A DNA stretch of 61,356 nucleotides from Candolleomyces eurysporus (GCA_027579435.1 JANBPK010001493.1:1-61356); one strand, 5' to 3'; positions 44,501 to 55,132 are shown, counted from the stretch's first letter. The notes: a model not told the origin generated them from the sequence alone. Translations and numbers: made by a program.

Positions 44501-45042
44501 AATTCCTTTCAATCCCTTGTTGGTCCATTCGGGGGTCGCCTCGGCAAGCTGGAAAATCCGGCGTTTGATTCGTTTGGCCAGTTCCTTGGCCTTGGGGGTG
44601 ATCGCGACATCGTACTCGTGGAGAGGACCCTTGGGCACCTGGACTGGGAAAAAGTTGGCGCGCAGCTTGATCGCCCTGCCGGCTGTGCCAAACCCAGGAC
44701 GGACCGGGAGATCGTTGGAAGCAATCGACAAAGAGTTGAGGGACGCGACTACGGCATCCTGAGAGGTATCCCGCAGACGGGCGTCTATGGTGACGGGCCC
44801 GGGTCGGAAGATGCTGTAAGAGAAGACCTTTAGATGAGTGATGATCAAAAGTGGTGTGCAAGACCGGAGTCATACCCTCCGCCAGGGGGGCCACCTCGGA
44901 AACCGCCCCCTCGACCACCACGGTCGCTAAATCCTCCTCGACCTCCGCGATTGTCGAAACCGCCTCGAGGAGGGCCTCCGCGTCCCCGAAATTCACTACC
45001 GCCGCCACGGCCCCGCCCACGATCGCCACCACGATTTGACAT
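41581..45042 (-). CDS. Argonaute, copy 2
   Basis: Near-identical tandem copy of AGO1 with the same exon structure, about 6.48 kb further along. The ATG at 45042 opens a shorter RGG-rich N-terminus (RGGDRGRGRGGG, DNRGGRGGFSDRGGRGG). All domains follow in order, with GIDVTHPGPGS, ESKKEMV, YRDGVSE and YYADLACERGR giving a complete DEDD catalytic set. The C-terminus ALRDTMFYL stops at 41581. The MID segment reads PTVCVQATKIRK, unlike copy 1. The frame could be followed through all checked introns, including a GC-AG intron at 42798-42847. An ambiguous base at 43713 falls in an intron beside an A run. Both copies look able to encode a slicer-competent Argonaute. Confidence 0.95.
42798..42847 (-). 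other. GC-AG intron in AGO2
   Basis: Counterpart of the AGO1 intron: the donor is G|GCAAGG after RKEKG, the acceptor is CGTTTAG before QLQYFANVALKF, length 50 nt. Confidence 0.85.
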
Positions 45043-45361
45043 CTTCTATGAGTTGAAGACTGTGCAAGATCAGTTACAGAGAGTCCAGGGCAGCAGTGGT
45101 GTGCGAACCGAATTACTTGAAAGACAATGGGAGTCGGAGTCAAAGGCAGAAGAGGGATTGAGTGGCTGCGAATACCGCTGATATTCCAAGAATGGGATAA
45201 AGCCTGATAAAGCTTAAGCTATGTAAGGATAGAAATTCTTGACTCCAAAATGACAACGTCTCCGAAAGGTACGCCTCGAGGTTCCAAGGCGGTTCCTGAG
45301 GGAAACACAATTGGCAGGTGGGAGTGAAGCAAGAATTAGATGCGGACAGGTAAAATGGAGA

Positions 45362-45715
45362 CCAGCCTTAAATACTGGGCAAGAACCAAACAGCGCCACA
45401 CTCTGACTCACTTGGCTGTCGGAACACGCGTTGTCCACACCGCCCCGAATCCCCAACCATCAGCTGCGGAACATGTTCAAGGCTCATTGCCCGAAGTTCT
45501 AACGCATAACAAGCGCCGGGGCAGAATTTCAAGCAGAAGACTTTCCAAATTCTCTCGCCTTCTCGCAGTATTCAATTCCGTTCCCGATGTGACGTGTACG
45601 CCATAAACATCCGAGTTAGGTATAACACGACCCACACATGATTTTTATATTGGGGCGATATGTAGCGGCGTCACCCCAGCATGAGACGCCCTCGGCGGTG
45701 ACATACTATTCACAG
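45362..45715. other. Spacer between AGO2 and reductase copy A
   Basis: About 45362-45607 has no counterpart elsewhere in the window and no recognised gene. From about 45608 (CATCCGAGTTAGG) the sequence matches the 3' flank of reductase copy B from 49014, marking the edge of that duplicated segment. Confidence 0.6.
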
Positions 45716-47245
45716 CTATCGCGACTCCTGCTGTGCAAGAATCTGATTCTGGACCACCAGAAGCAACGCGTACAGAGTCTCGATCCTCTACAGCGATCAG
45801 CGCGGTCAGCAACGCTTCCTTCAAATCGGATGTGTGTCGCAAAACGTACCGGAACCTCTACTCTGTGCTCTCGGGCCATTCTAACCACTTCACCTAATAT
45901 TACCTCCACCTCCAAAGGCTGCCCACGTTCGGCGTCCAGCATCATACTTGGCTTATGCGAATTGTTAGGCTGAGCATGCGTCTTTCTGGTACCCTCAATG
46001 ACGAGATCCGGGAGTGCAGATGGAAGCCCGTTTTCGTTATCAGGATATCCGAGTGCACGGCCTACAATAACCCTTTGTTAACAGCGTAAGGTGTGACGGT
46101 CGTAAACTCCTACCTAGCGTGAGCAGCTCAGTCATCACAGCTTTGATTGAAGGAACTGTGTATGTTTCGATAGATTCTGCAGTAATGGGCGACACATAAG
46201 GTCGGTACGAAACCGATGGATCCTTGGGTGGAGGACGGAATAATGCGGGGACTGTATGGCTGCGAGGAAACGGCTGTGAGTGCTGGATGCCCTAGATCAC
46301 CACACCTTCTTGCAGGAGAATGGCTTACCCGGTTAGAGTCGCATAAGATGAAAATGCAACATTCCAAAAATTCTTAGCAAACTTCTGGCGTTGTATTTCG
46401 GGGACGATGGTAACCTCGCTACCACCGGCAGTTAAAATACCTCCAATATCTTCGAGGATACTTTGCTCCAGAGGGGTGTTTTGAATAGCGGTACGATCCT
46501 CTCGATAGATTCCGAGCGTAACACGTTCCTGGGGCAGATCGTTAGTGTGATCAGCATCTGGAAATATGTATATCAACTCACGAAATCGCCATGCTTCACA
46601 ACATTTGGTGCCGAGAGATTCGTAAAGATCCATACAGCGGCGCTAACAATCTTTGGTGTGCCTTGGCCCAGAGCTTTAGCGGCCTTGTACAGATCCACTT
46701 CGACGTTCAACCCGTTCTGGAGCAAAACATAAGTCGGCTGCTCGTAGTTCTCAGTGTACGGGGCGGATAGCAAAGGCTCGAGCAGCTTGGGAGTTCGCGT
46801 CAGCTCCGGAACCGCCTTTGTCGCTACCAAGACGTAGGAGTAAGGTCTGTCGGCAGCCTCGGAGATGGATTTGCAGACTTGCGAGCGTGGTCAGATGAAG
46901 CATATCAGATAGCAGAAGCTTGAGGCGCCTACTTCGATCTGGTTTCCAGCCCCTAATGTCACCATACTTTCCGCTAACGAAATGAAGACCTTCCCCTAAA
47001 GACCTCGAGCTCGTCAAGACTGCGGCTTTAAGCATAGTCATTACACGAAGCAACTCACGGTCGACAAGATCGTAGTTACTTCGAGCGACGATAGTAACTC
47101 TCGCGAGATTACTTCGCTTCAAAATGAGAGAATCTGCTAAACACATTAGCGCTACCTCCCAAAACCAACGGCCATCTACCGACTCACAGACTGCGCCGAC
47201 TGCGCCAAATCCGACGAGGAGGACGTCCTTGAGCTGGGCAGACAT
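45716..47245 (-). CDS. Ketopantoate-reductase-like oxidoreductase (ApbA/PanE family), copy A
   Basis: NADPH-dependent 2-dehydropantoate 2-reductase family enzyme; the real substrate is uncertain because fungi carry many diverged members. The ATG at 47245 begins MSAQLKDVLLVGFGAVGAVY, with the Rossmann GFGAVG loop split by the first intron. RVTIVARSNYDLV, LVATKAVPEL, VLLQNGLNVE, ILTAGGSEVTIVPEIQ and KFAKNFWNVAFSSYATLTG follow, the last holding the family's catalytic Lys and Asn. SMMLDAERGQPLEVEVILGE and RIETLYALLLVVQNQ complete the C-terminal helical domain, with a stop at 45716. Introns are short and in frame. It appears intact and is about 90 percent or more identical to copy B. Confidence 0.88.
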
Positions 47246-47575
47246 TGGTACGGGGGAAAGGATACCAAGTTAAATTGGTAAAGTGGGATGCTTATAAGTG
47301 GATCAGCTATCGCACATGCGCCGATACGCTGCAGAGCTCAGACGACTCATTCATGATGATGGCGCATGAGAATGGGTCAGAACTTTGGCTTATCGGGTAC
47401 GCAACCGGCCCGGCGGAATCCTCCTCCTCAATATTTCGGAACACAGCAGGAACTCGAGGTGGTAGTGGTTGTCTAGACGGACAATTAGAGTGCAAGTCGA
47501 TTATGGGGTCGAACGGGGAGACTTGGGGCCAGGTGGTTGAATCACATGAGATTTAACCCCACCGTCGTTCCTCTT

Positions 47576-47834
47576 ATGGGCGCCTTTACCTGGAGAATCA
47601 TCGCTCCGATACCAGTCGACCCTAATCCCGAAAACACCGACTCACCAAGTACGCGTCCTGCCACTCTGAGCCAACCATGAGACGCCGGAAACCGCTCTTT
47701 AGGTAGGGGAAATGATGAAGATATCAGATGGCACCGAGGAAGCCCCCGCCGTTGAGCTTGACGCGGACGCCTCAAACGCGACTCCGGCCCCTATTCTTGA
47801 TATGGCAGACTCATCAAGACGCGTCTTGACGCGT
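47576..47834 (+). pseudogene. Truncated 5' part of the FAR1-type gene
   Basis: Starts MGAFTWRIIAPIPVDPNPEN, matching the intact gene at 51158. A deletion of about 14 bp relative to that gene brings in a stop after about 35 codons. Homology continues to the paired GACGCGTC palindrome (first at 47818-47825). At about 47835 the sequence jumps to a position inside the P450 gene (equivalent to about 52660). The zinc-binding part is absent. Confidence 0.88.
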
Positions 47835-48740
47835 GCAGACTCTGGTAAGGTGTATTATTTAATATCATTTCCAGATCGCAGAAACAAAAGGCATATTTTA
47901 CCTTCTCAGGAGGAATGGCACTGGGGCATATGTGTTCAAAAATTGCTAGTCTATGTTTAAGGAGGACATATGACCATAGGCTTACAATCTCAGGGTTTCC
48001 TTGCGAGCTGCATCCAAGTACGGGAGGGTCATAAAAGTTTTGAATTCAGGGTCGTCACCGTTCCTCTGCTTTCTGGCCTCAGCTCGTAGCTTGGCTTGAA
48101 CTTCGGGGTGTTCGCTGAGACGGTGAAGAGCTCGTGAAAGGCCGTTAGATGTGGTGTTCGTCCCAGCAAGTGTAATGGTCCTGAAGATACCGATCTCAGT
48201 GTAAGTGCGCAAAAAGTTATAGATATCACGCTTTGGAAGAGGCGTACCCTATATATGTGTCCGAGCACTTTGAGAAAGCTTTTCTTTCTCTGAAGCTAGC
48301 ATATTCGTCTTCACTGCGATAAAGCTGAATCATGAGCCACTCGTCCATCCTCAGTGCAGGAAGGACAGAGCAAAATCACCTACGCAGAATGCTCAAGATA
48401 TCCTTTCCACTCCCAATCCTCGCTTTGAGCACCTCGTCGCCTGCATCCATGCTTTTCTGTGCCTACCTGAGGATCTCCTTTGCCGTTTGGTCCATAACGT
48501 CAACCATGTCCCTAATCGCATGGAGCCTCGGCCAAGGAACGATGTCCAAGAGGAACCGCCAGAAGCGAGGTAACCCAATCCATCTCAAAGGAGAGAGCAG
48601 GCACTGAGTGCCCACCTAAAAGCCATGAATCTGACTTTGGTCCAGAAACCACGGCCAAAGCAGCATTTTGAGCATAGTGAAGGTAGACTCGGTATGCCAC
48701 CCACACAGCTACAAAGGCGGTTAGGGCTTGGAGAGTCAAT
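47835..48740 (-). pseudogene. Cytochrome P450 fragment 2
   Basis: Partial copy of P450-B. The 3' end with the heme loop is missing because the match begins at the equivalent of about 52660. The I-helix region (TTSNGLSRALH), DDPEFKTFMTLPYLDAARKETLRL and DQTAKEI-like segments are present. An internal deletion then joins the equivalent of about 53420 to about 54431, removing most of the 5' exons. The N-terminal membrane-anchor exon survives (LTLQALTAFVAVWVAY), but the homology ends exactly before it, so the start codon is lost. Confidence 0.9.
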
Positions 48741-49013
48741 GAGGGCTTTTTGGGGCTTCAAGCCCCAGTGAAAACAGTGTTTTCAAAAATCTGCAATGTT
48801 ATGCAAAAGGTGAAAATAAGCTACAAAGATCTGCACAATCACAGGCACACTCTCAATTTGATCCATTCTATCACTGCTTCTTCTGCATTATGCTGGTATC
48901 CTATGTGAGAAGGCAAAACCAGAAATTTTGACCGGGCCTCAAGCTTTTCGAACACAACTTGAAGATGGTTCACATCAATTGACGTTTACATTGTCGCTAG
49001 GCGCCGAGGCCTC
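48741..49013. other. 273-bp unique AT-rich insert with two adjacent palindromes
   Basis: This stretch sits between the P450 fragment and the duplicated 3' flank of reductase copy B and has no counterpart elsewhere in the window. It opens with two perfect hairpin palindromes, GGGGCTTCAAGCCCC at 48752-48766 and GAAAACAGTGTTTTC at 48770-48784, each with 7-bp arms and a single central base. No terminal inverted repeat or open frame was convincing. It could be a small mobile element, its footprint or filler DNA at a duplication joint. Confidence 0.5.
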
Positions 49014-49146
49014 AGCATCCGAGTTAGGTATAACACAACCCATACATGATTTTTGAAATTGGGCCGACATGCAACGGCGTCATCCCAGCACGAGACGCCC
49101 TCACGATTCGACACAGGACAGGTGCACGGTAACATACTATTCACAG

Positions 49147-50679
49147 CTATCGTGACTCCTGCTGCGCAAGAATCTGATTCTGAACCACCAGAAGCAACGC
49201 GTACAGAGTCTCGATCCTCTAAAGCGATCAGCACGGTCAGCAACGCTTCCTTCAAATCGGATTTGTGTCATAAAACGTACCGGAACCTCTACTCTGTGCT
49301 CTCGGGCCATTCTAACCACTTCACCTAATATAACCTCCACTTCCAAAGGCTGCCCACGTTCAGCGTCAAGCATCATACTTGGTTTGTGCGAACTATTAGG
49401 TTGAACATGTATCTTTCTGGTGCGCTCAATGACGAGATCCGGAAGTGCGGATGGAAGCCCATGTTCGTTATCAGGATACCCAAGTGCGCGGCCTACAATA
49501 ACCCTTCGTTAACAGCGTAAGGTGTAGTAAACCTGAGCGATCTCCTACCTAGCGTGAGCAATTCAGTCATCACAGCCTTGATTGAAGGAACCGTGTACGT
49601 TTCGATAGCTTCTGCAGTAAGAGGCGACACATAAGGTCGATACGAAACTGATGGATCCTTGGGCGGAGGACGGAATAATGCGGGGACTGTATGGCTGGGA
49701 GGAAACGGTTGTCAGCGCTCGATGCCCTACATAGATCACCACACCCTCTTGCAGGACAATGGCTTACCCGGTTAGAGTCGCGTAAGATGAAAACGCGACA
49801 TTCCAAAAATTCTTAGCAAACTTCTGGCGTTGTATTTCGGGGACGATGGTAACCTCGCTACCACCGGCAGTTAGAATACCCCCAATATCTTCGAGGATGC
49901 TTTGTTCCAGAGGGGTGTTTTGAACAGCGGTACGATCCTCTCGATAGATTCCGAGGGTAATGCGGTCCTGGGGCAGATCGTTAGTCTGATCAGCAGCTGG
50001 AAATATGTATATCAACTCACGAAATCGCCATGCTTCACAACATTTGGTGCCGAGAGATTTGTCCCGATCCATACAGCGGCGCTAACGATCTTTGGTGTGC
50101 CTTTGCCCAGAGCTTTAGCGGCCTTGTACAGATCCACTTCGACGTTCAACCCGTTCTGGAGCAAAACATAAGTCGGCTGCTCGTAGTTCTCAGTGTACGG
50201 GGCGGATAGCAAAGGCTCGAGCAGCTTGGGAGTTCGCGTCAGCTCCGGAACCGCCTTTGTCGCTACCAAGACGTAGGAGTAAGGCCTGTCGGCAGCCTCG
50301 GAAACGGATTTGCAGACTTGCGAGAGTGGTCAGATGAAGCATATCAAATAGTAGAAGCTTAAGACGCCTACTTCGATCTGGTTTCCAGCCCCTTATGTCC
50401 CCGTACTTTCCACTAACGAAGTGAAGACCTTCTCCTGAAGGGCCCGTTAAGACTGCGGGCTTTGAGCATAGCCATGTCACGGAGCAACTCACGGTCGACA
50501 AGCTCGTAGTTGCTTCGAGCGACAATAGTAACTCTGGCAAGATTACTTCGCTTCAAAATGAGAGAATCTGAAAAACACATTAGTGCTACCTCCCAAAGCC
50601 AATGACCATCTACCGACTCACAGACTGCGCCGACTGCGCCAAATCCGACGAGGAGAACGTCCTTGAGCTGGGCAGACAT
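49147..50679 (-). CDS. Ketopantoate-reductase-like oxidoreductase (ApbA/PanE family), copy B
   Basis: Second copy of the enzyme at 45716-47245, with the same introns and motifs. The ATG at 50679 starts MSAQLKDVLLVGFGAVGAVY. RVTIVARSNYELV, LVATKAVPEL, VLLQNGLNVE, KFAKNFWNVAFSSYATLTG (Lys/Asn), SMMLDAERGQPLEVEV and the C-terminal RIETLYALLLVVQNQ segment follow, with a stop at 49147. Differences from copy A are scattered and mostly conservative or silent, and no frame break was found. It is divergent from the FAR1-type gene, with a 478-bp shared upstream region that is also duplicated in front of copy A. Confidence 0.88.
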
Positions 50680-51157
50680 CGGTACGGAGGAAAGAATATC
50701 AAATTAGATTGGTACCTGGTAAAGTGGCATGCTTATAAGTAGATCAGCTATTGCACATGCGCCGATGCGCTGTAGAGCTCAGACGACTCGTCCATGATGA
50801 TGGCGCATGAGAATGGGGTCAGAACTTTGGCTCATCGGGTACGCAACGGCCCGGCGGGAATCCGCCTCCTCGATATTTCGGAACATAGCAGGAATTCGAG
50901 GTGGTGGCCTGGACGGACAATTAGAGTGCAAGTCGATTATGGGGTCCACCGCGAAGATTTGGGGCAGATGTGCTTGGCCAGTGCTTGCGCCATTGTCCGG
51001 TCTGTGCTTGGTCGGTCGACGACCGGGCTTTTCACCGTTTTTGGGTCATTGTATCTCTGCAACGGTTCGCCACCAGAGCACAAGTGTTCTGGAGCTGGAA
51101 TGAGATAAATAGCAGGCATTGAATCGCACGAGGTTTAACCCCACATCTCTGCTCGAG

Positions 51158-52033
51158 ATGAGCGCCGTTACCTGGAGAATCATTGTTCCGACGCCAGTCG
51201 GCCCTAATCCCGAAAACACCGACTCGTCAAGGGCGCGTCCTGACGCGCTCGTGTCGCCACTCGTAGCCAACCATGAGATGCCGGAAGCGGCTTTTCAGGT
51301 AGAGGAGATGATGGAGGTATCAGACGGCGCTGAGGACGACCCTGCCTCCGAGCTCGACACCTCAAACGCGACTCCGGCCCCTAATCTCGATATGGCAGAC
51401 TCATCAAAGACGCGTCTGGACGCGTCCCCTGGGTTGGTTTCAAATATCTACAGGCCAGGAACGGGGCTCAAAGAATTACCAAAGAAAGTAAGCGGAAGGA
51501 GGCTCAAGGTACCACCGGGATCCATCGTACTAGAATGGCAAACCCTCGAGGAAGCACGAGAGTGGATGAAGAAAGAAGAGGCCAGCCAAATCATCAGATT
51601 CGTCAGAAGGACAACTCGAAACTGTTATTACTGTTCTCGCGGACAAAGAGGAAAGAAGGGAGTCGACACCGGGTTGAAAAAGCCGAAGACATCCAACCGA
51701 ACGAACTGTGGGTGCCGACTGACTTTGGAGGTGTATCCAGACCGGGTGCTTGGAGTTTATACTCCAACTCACGACCACGAGATTGGCGAGGCGAACGTTG
51801 CGTACACCTCGATCTCCGATACTCAAAGCCAGAAAGTCGAAGAAATGCTAAAAATGAAAGTCAAATGCAGCGAAATTATCCGGCGCCTTCGCACGGAGGC
51901 TGAGACACGGCGAGATAGGCTTATTTCAAGTGTCGACATCCACAGGGTACGGGTTAGGATGAAGCGGCAGCAGCAACGTCTTGCGCAGAAGAAGCAATCT
52001 AATGAGGACCATGCGGAGCACCCGATCGGATGA
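51158..52033 (+). CDS. FAR1-type (WRKY-GCM1-like) zinc-binding protein
   Basis: Single-exon frame of 291 residues starting at the ATG at 51158 (MSAVTWRIIVP). The first 95 residues are acidic and low in complexity. From about residue 120 there is IVLEWQTLEEAREWMKKEE, then CYYC, NCGC and a THDHEIG ending. This Cys-Cys/His-His spacing is like the FAR1 DNA-binding domain found in MULE transposases and in proteins derived from them. A Lys/Arg/Gln-rich helical tail follows. No transposase catalytic domain is present. It may be a domesticated or truncated transposase N-terminus acting as a DNA-binding factor. It ends only 36 bp from the convergent P450-B. Fragments lie at 38.96 and 47.58 kb. Confidence 0.62.
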   Translation: MSAVTWRIIVPTPVGPNPENTDSSRARPDALVSPLVANHEMPEAAFQVEEMMEVSDGAEDDPASELDTSNATPAPNLDMADSSKTRLDASPGLVSNIYRPGTGLKELPKKVSGRRLKVPPGSIVLEWQTLEEAREWMKKEEASQIIRFVRRTTRNCYYCSRGQRGKKGVDTGLKKPKTSNRTNCGCRLTLEVYPDRVLGVYTPTHDHEIGEANVAYTSISDTQSQKVEEMLKMKVKCSEIIRRLRTEAETRRDRLISSVDIHRVRVRMKRQQQRLAQKKQSNEDHAEHPIG

Positions 52034-52069
52034 TATGCATAGAATTAGTAGATACAAGGTCATGGTCTT

Positions 52070-54581
52070 TCAATCTTCTGCTTCAATAAAACTGAGCTTC
52101 AACGGCAACTGCAACTTTCGATGACCAGTGCTGGTTAATCCAGCATCTTTCGTCGTCGGCTGAATGACTCCGTTCAGCTGCCAGATAATTTCCTTGCTTC
52201 CAGGCGCGAAGGTAAAGTTTTCAACGAGAGTCGAAAGCACCACCTCTGCAACAACACGTATGAGCGAAATTCTGGGGACTATTAAACGGTACCAAACGCA
52301 CTCATTTGTAGCTGAGCGAACTTGACGCCGACGCATGCTCGCCCACCACCAAGGAATGTCATCCTAGGAGCAAGGTCAGTCTGATTCAGAATTCATATCA
52401 TGAAGCAGAGTTGAAACGTACAGGTGAGAGTACACTCCCGGAACCTTCGCCCCAACGACACTCTCCTTCACAGGCTCTAACCACCGTTCGGGCTTCCATT
52501 CCTCGGCATCCTCACCCCAGACATCCTTATTGCGATTGCAGCCAATCAAAGACATGATGATCGTTGTGCCCTCCGGTACGAATATCTCGTTGAGCTGTTG
52601 TTTCGGATCGAAGGCGGTTTGGATGGGTGTATGGAGAGGCATGATCATGTCAGTGCAGACTCTGGTAAGGTGCGGTTACTATTATTTCCAGGTCGTAGAA
52701 ACAGAGGGCATGATTTACCTTCTCAGGAGGAATGGCACCGGCGCATATCTGTTCATGAATCATTAGTCGATGTTCAAGGAGGACATATGACTATAAGATT
52801 ACAATCTCAGTGTTTCCTTGCAAACTGCATCCAAGTACGGGAGGGTCATCAAAGTTTCGAATTCAGGGTCGTCGCCGTTCCTCTGCTTTCTGGCCTCTTG
52901 CAGCTCAGCTCGTAGCTTGGCTTGAACCTCGGGGTGTTCGCTGAGGAGGTGAAGCGTTCGCGAAAGACCGTTAGACGTGGTGTCCATCCCAGCAAATGTA
53001 ATGCTCCTGAAGATACCGATCTCGGTGTAAGTGCGCAAGAAGTTATAGATATCACGCATTGACAGAGGCGCACCCTATCTGTCCGAGCAAATCACTTTGA
53101 GGTAGCTTTTCTTCCTCTGAAGCTAGCATATTCGTCCTCACTGCGATAAAGGTGAATCATGAGCCACTCGACCATCCTCAGCGCAGGAAGGACAGAGAAA
53201 AATCACATACGCAAGATGCTCAAGATATCCTTTCCACTCCCAATCCTCGCTTTGAGCACTTCGTCGTCCGCATCCAAGCTTTTCTGCGCCTGCCCGAGGA
53301 TCTCCTTTGCCGTTTGATCCATGACATCAACCATATCCCTGATGGCATGAAGCTTCGGCCAAGGAACGATGTCCAAGAGGAACCGCCGGAAGCGGGGTGA
53401 CCCAATCTTGCTCAGAGGTGGGAGGAGATACATGCGCGGCAGGACCATGAGAGGATCCGTTGCTGAACGGCTGTAGATAGAAACGCTAGTGAGTATTTCG
53501 GGATTGGCGTTGGAAGTAATCAACCTACGCAAGGTTTTTAATGGACGTAGTGAACGGATGTTCGGGGGCATTCTCTGTCAGAGGATCCAACGAATATCCA
53601 AAGCCTCCCTGGCCAATAAGTTCAAGAGCGACACGGGACATCCATGCAGCCAAGTCGACCTGTGAGCGGGAAGATGGTTAGCCAGAGATGTGCGGATGAC
53701 CTGGAAGAATCACGCACCTCTGACTGTCCTCGCAGAACCTGCTGCTTGATGGAATCGCGAAGCTATCTGTCTGTAAGCCATTTGTCCATAGATAGCGGAG
53801 TCTAATTGACCACTTACCGTGTAAGCGACTCTATAGCATGTGGGCACTGGGCCGAAGGTTCAGCTCCGAGCCACAGAATAGACCACTGAAGGTAAACGTA
53901 CAAATCGAGCGCATATGTGCTGGGGAAAAGACAGGTCCAATCATCTTCTTCTGCTTGCGATGCTCATCACCATGAGAGGCAGGCAAACTGTTCCCAAAGA
54001 TGAGTCCGTTCATCCTGCATGGATTATGATGTCAGTAGAAAGTTGGGTAGACACAAGGGGTGAGCCTTACACGAGGAAGTCTTCTGTCTTTTCATAGACT
54101 CCTTGCTCCTTGCTGAGGATTTGAGATAGGGCCTTGGGGTCATAGACGTACAGGTGGGGTGCCTGTAAATGTGCCGGTCAAATGTCCAGTCTTGGATCAA
54201 ACGGACGGCGGATATGCAAGTACCTTGAGGAGTCCAGAGAACTTGAACACGGCTCCATCTAGGTGCGAAGGCTTTGAGTATCGTATAATACGGCCCACCA
54301 AAACCAAATGCACTCACAATCCTTCATCAGCTGTTTATGATACTCCCATCCATTCGTCGCGAACATAGCTTTCAGATCGCCTACACGAACGCACTATTAT
54401 TCAGCTCCTAGCACTCGGCGTACAGTTTTACAGGCACTGAGCGCGCACCTAAAAGCCATGAATTTGACTTCGGGCCAGGCACCACGGCCAAAGCAGCATT
54501 TTGAGCATAGCGGAGGTAGACTCGGTACACCACCCATGCAGCCACAAAGGCGGTTAGGGCTTGGAGAGTCAATGAAGGCAT
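52070..54581 (-). CDS. Cytochrome P450 monooxygenase (P450-B), intact copy
   Basis: Start ATG at 54581 (MPSLTLQALTAFVAAW), with an N-terminal membrane anchor and the hinge VVPGPKSNSWLLG. The exons continue with MFATNGWEYHKQL, HLYVYDPKALSQIL, the C-helix HGDEHRKQKKMIGPVF, RVALELIGQGGFGYSL, the I-helix FAGMDTTSNGLSRTLHLL, the K-helix KETLRL (ExxR) and the heme loop FLGGGRACVG near 52.35 kb. The end is at 52070. All landmarks are intact, so this is the only functional-looking member of the three local copies. The substrate is unknown. Its neighbour, a ketopantoate-reductase-like enzyme, hints at a shared small-molecule pathway, but this is only inferred from position. Confidence 0.93.
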
Positions 54582-55132
54582 CGTTGGGCTTCAAGGCTGG
54601 TATTCCCCTTCTGCTACTGTGCTGGGTGGCAGCAAGGTTGAGGGAAAGGAAGCGCGAGTTGAGAGTTCATTGGGACCCTTGACTTTTTGGTACATATGTC
54701 TAGGAAGGTTCTGTGCGGCCGTGTACCGTTGCAGTTACGAAAGTCCGCAAACCCAGGTATTCTATTGGTTGTCCATTAGACTTCGCTTATATATCGCTTT
54801 GATATTGTGCGATTGCTTTGGGGGTGTAGACTTTGATAGACGGAAGGAAGAGAGAGAGGTGGAGACGGTTGATGGCGGCGCGCTCGTGTTGGTCCAGGCC
54901 AGACGCGAGGTATTATGCAGCTCGGCATGGGCATTAGAATCTATCATCGCTTGTTATGTATTTGGACCGTGTTGCCCGTCTTTAGAGTTCTAAGAAGTAC
55001 ACTTCAAGCCACAGTAAAATTTACAAAGTCTGAGTTCAAGTCATTGGCCCGAGGCCCGAGTCCCATCCACATCCCATCCACATCGTTCCCGAGCTTTAAC
55101 TTTCTTTCTCGCCGACCTCCACATCAACGTAT
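54582..55132. other. Intergenic, nothing recognised
   Basis: About 550 bp upstream of P450-B and downstream of the biotin ligase. No gene, repeat or RNA seen; the duplicated segment ends at the P450-B start region. Confidence 0.5.

Noticed and set aside
47245..47556. Plus-strand frame upstream of reductase copy A
   Set aside because: It covers the divergent upstream region duplicated in front of copy B, where the frame is not preserved, so it is unlikely to be a protein.
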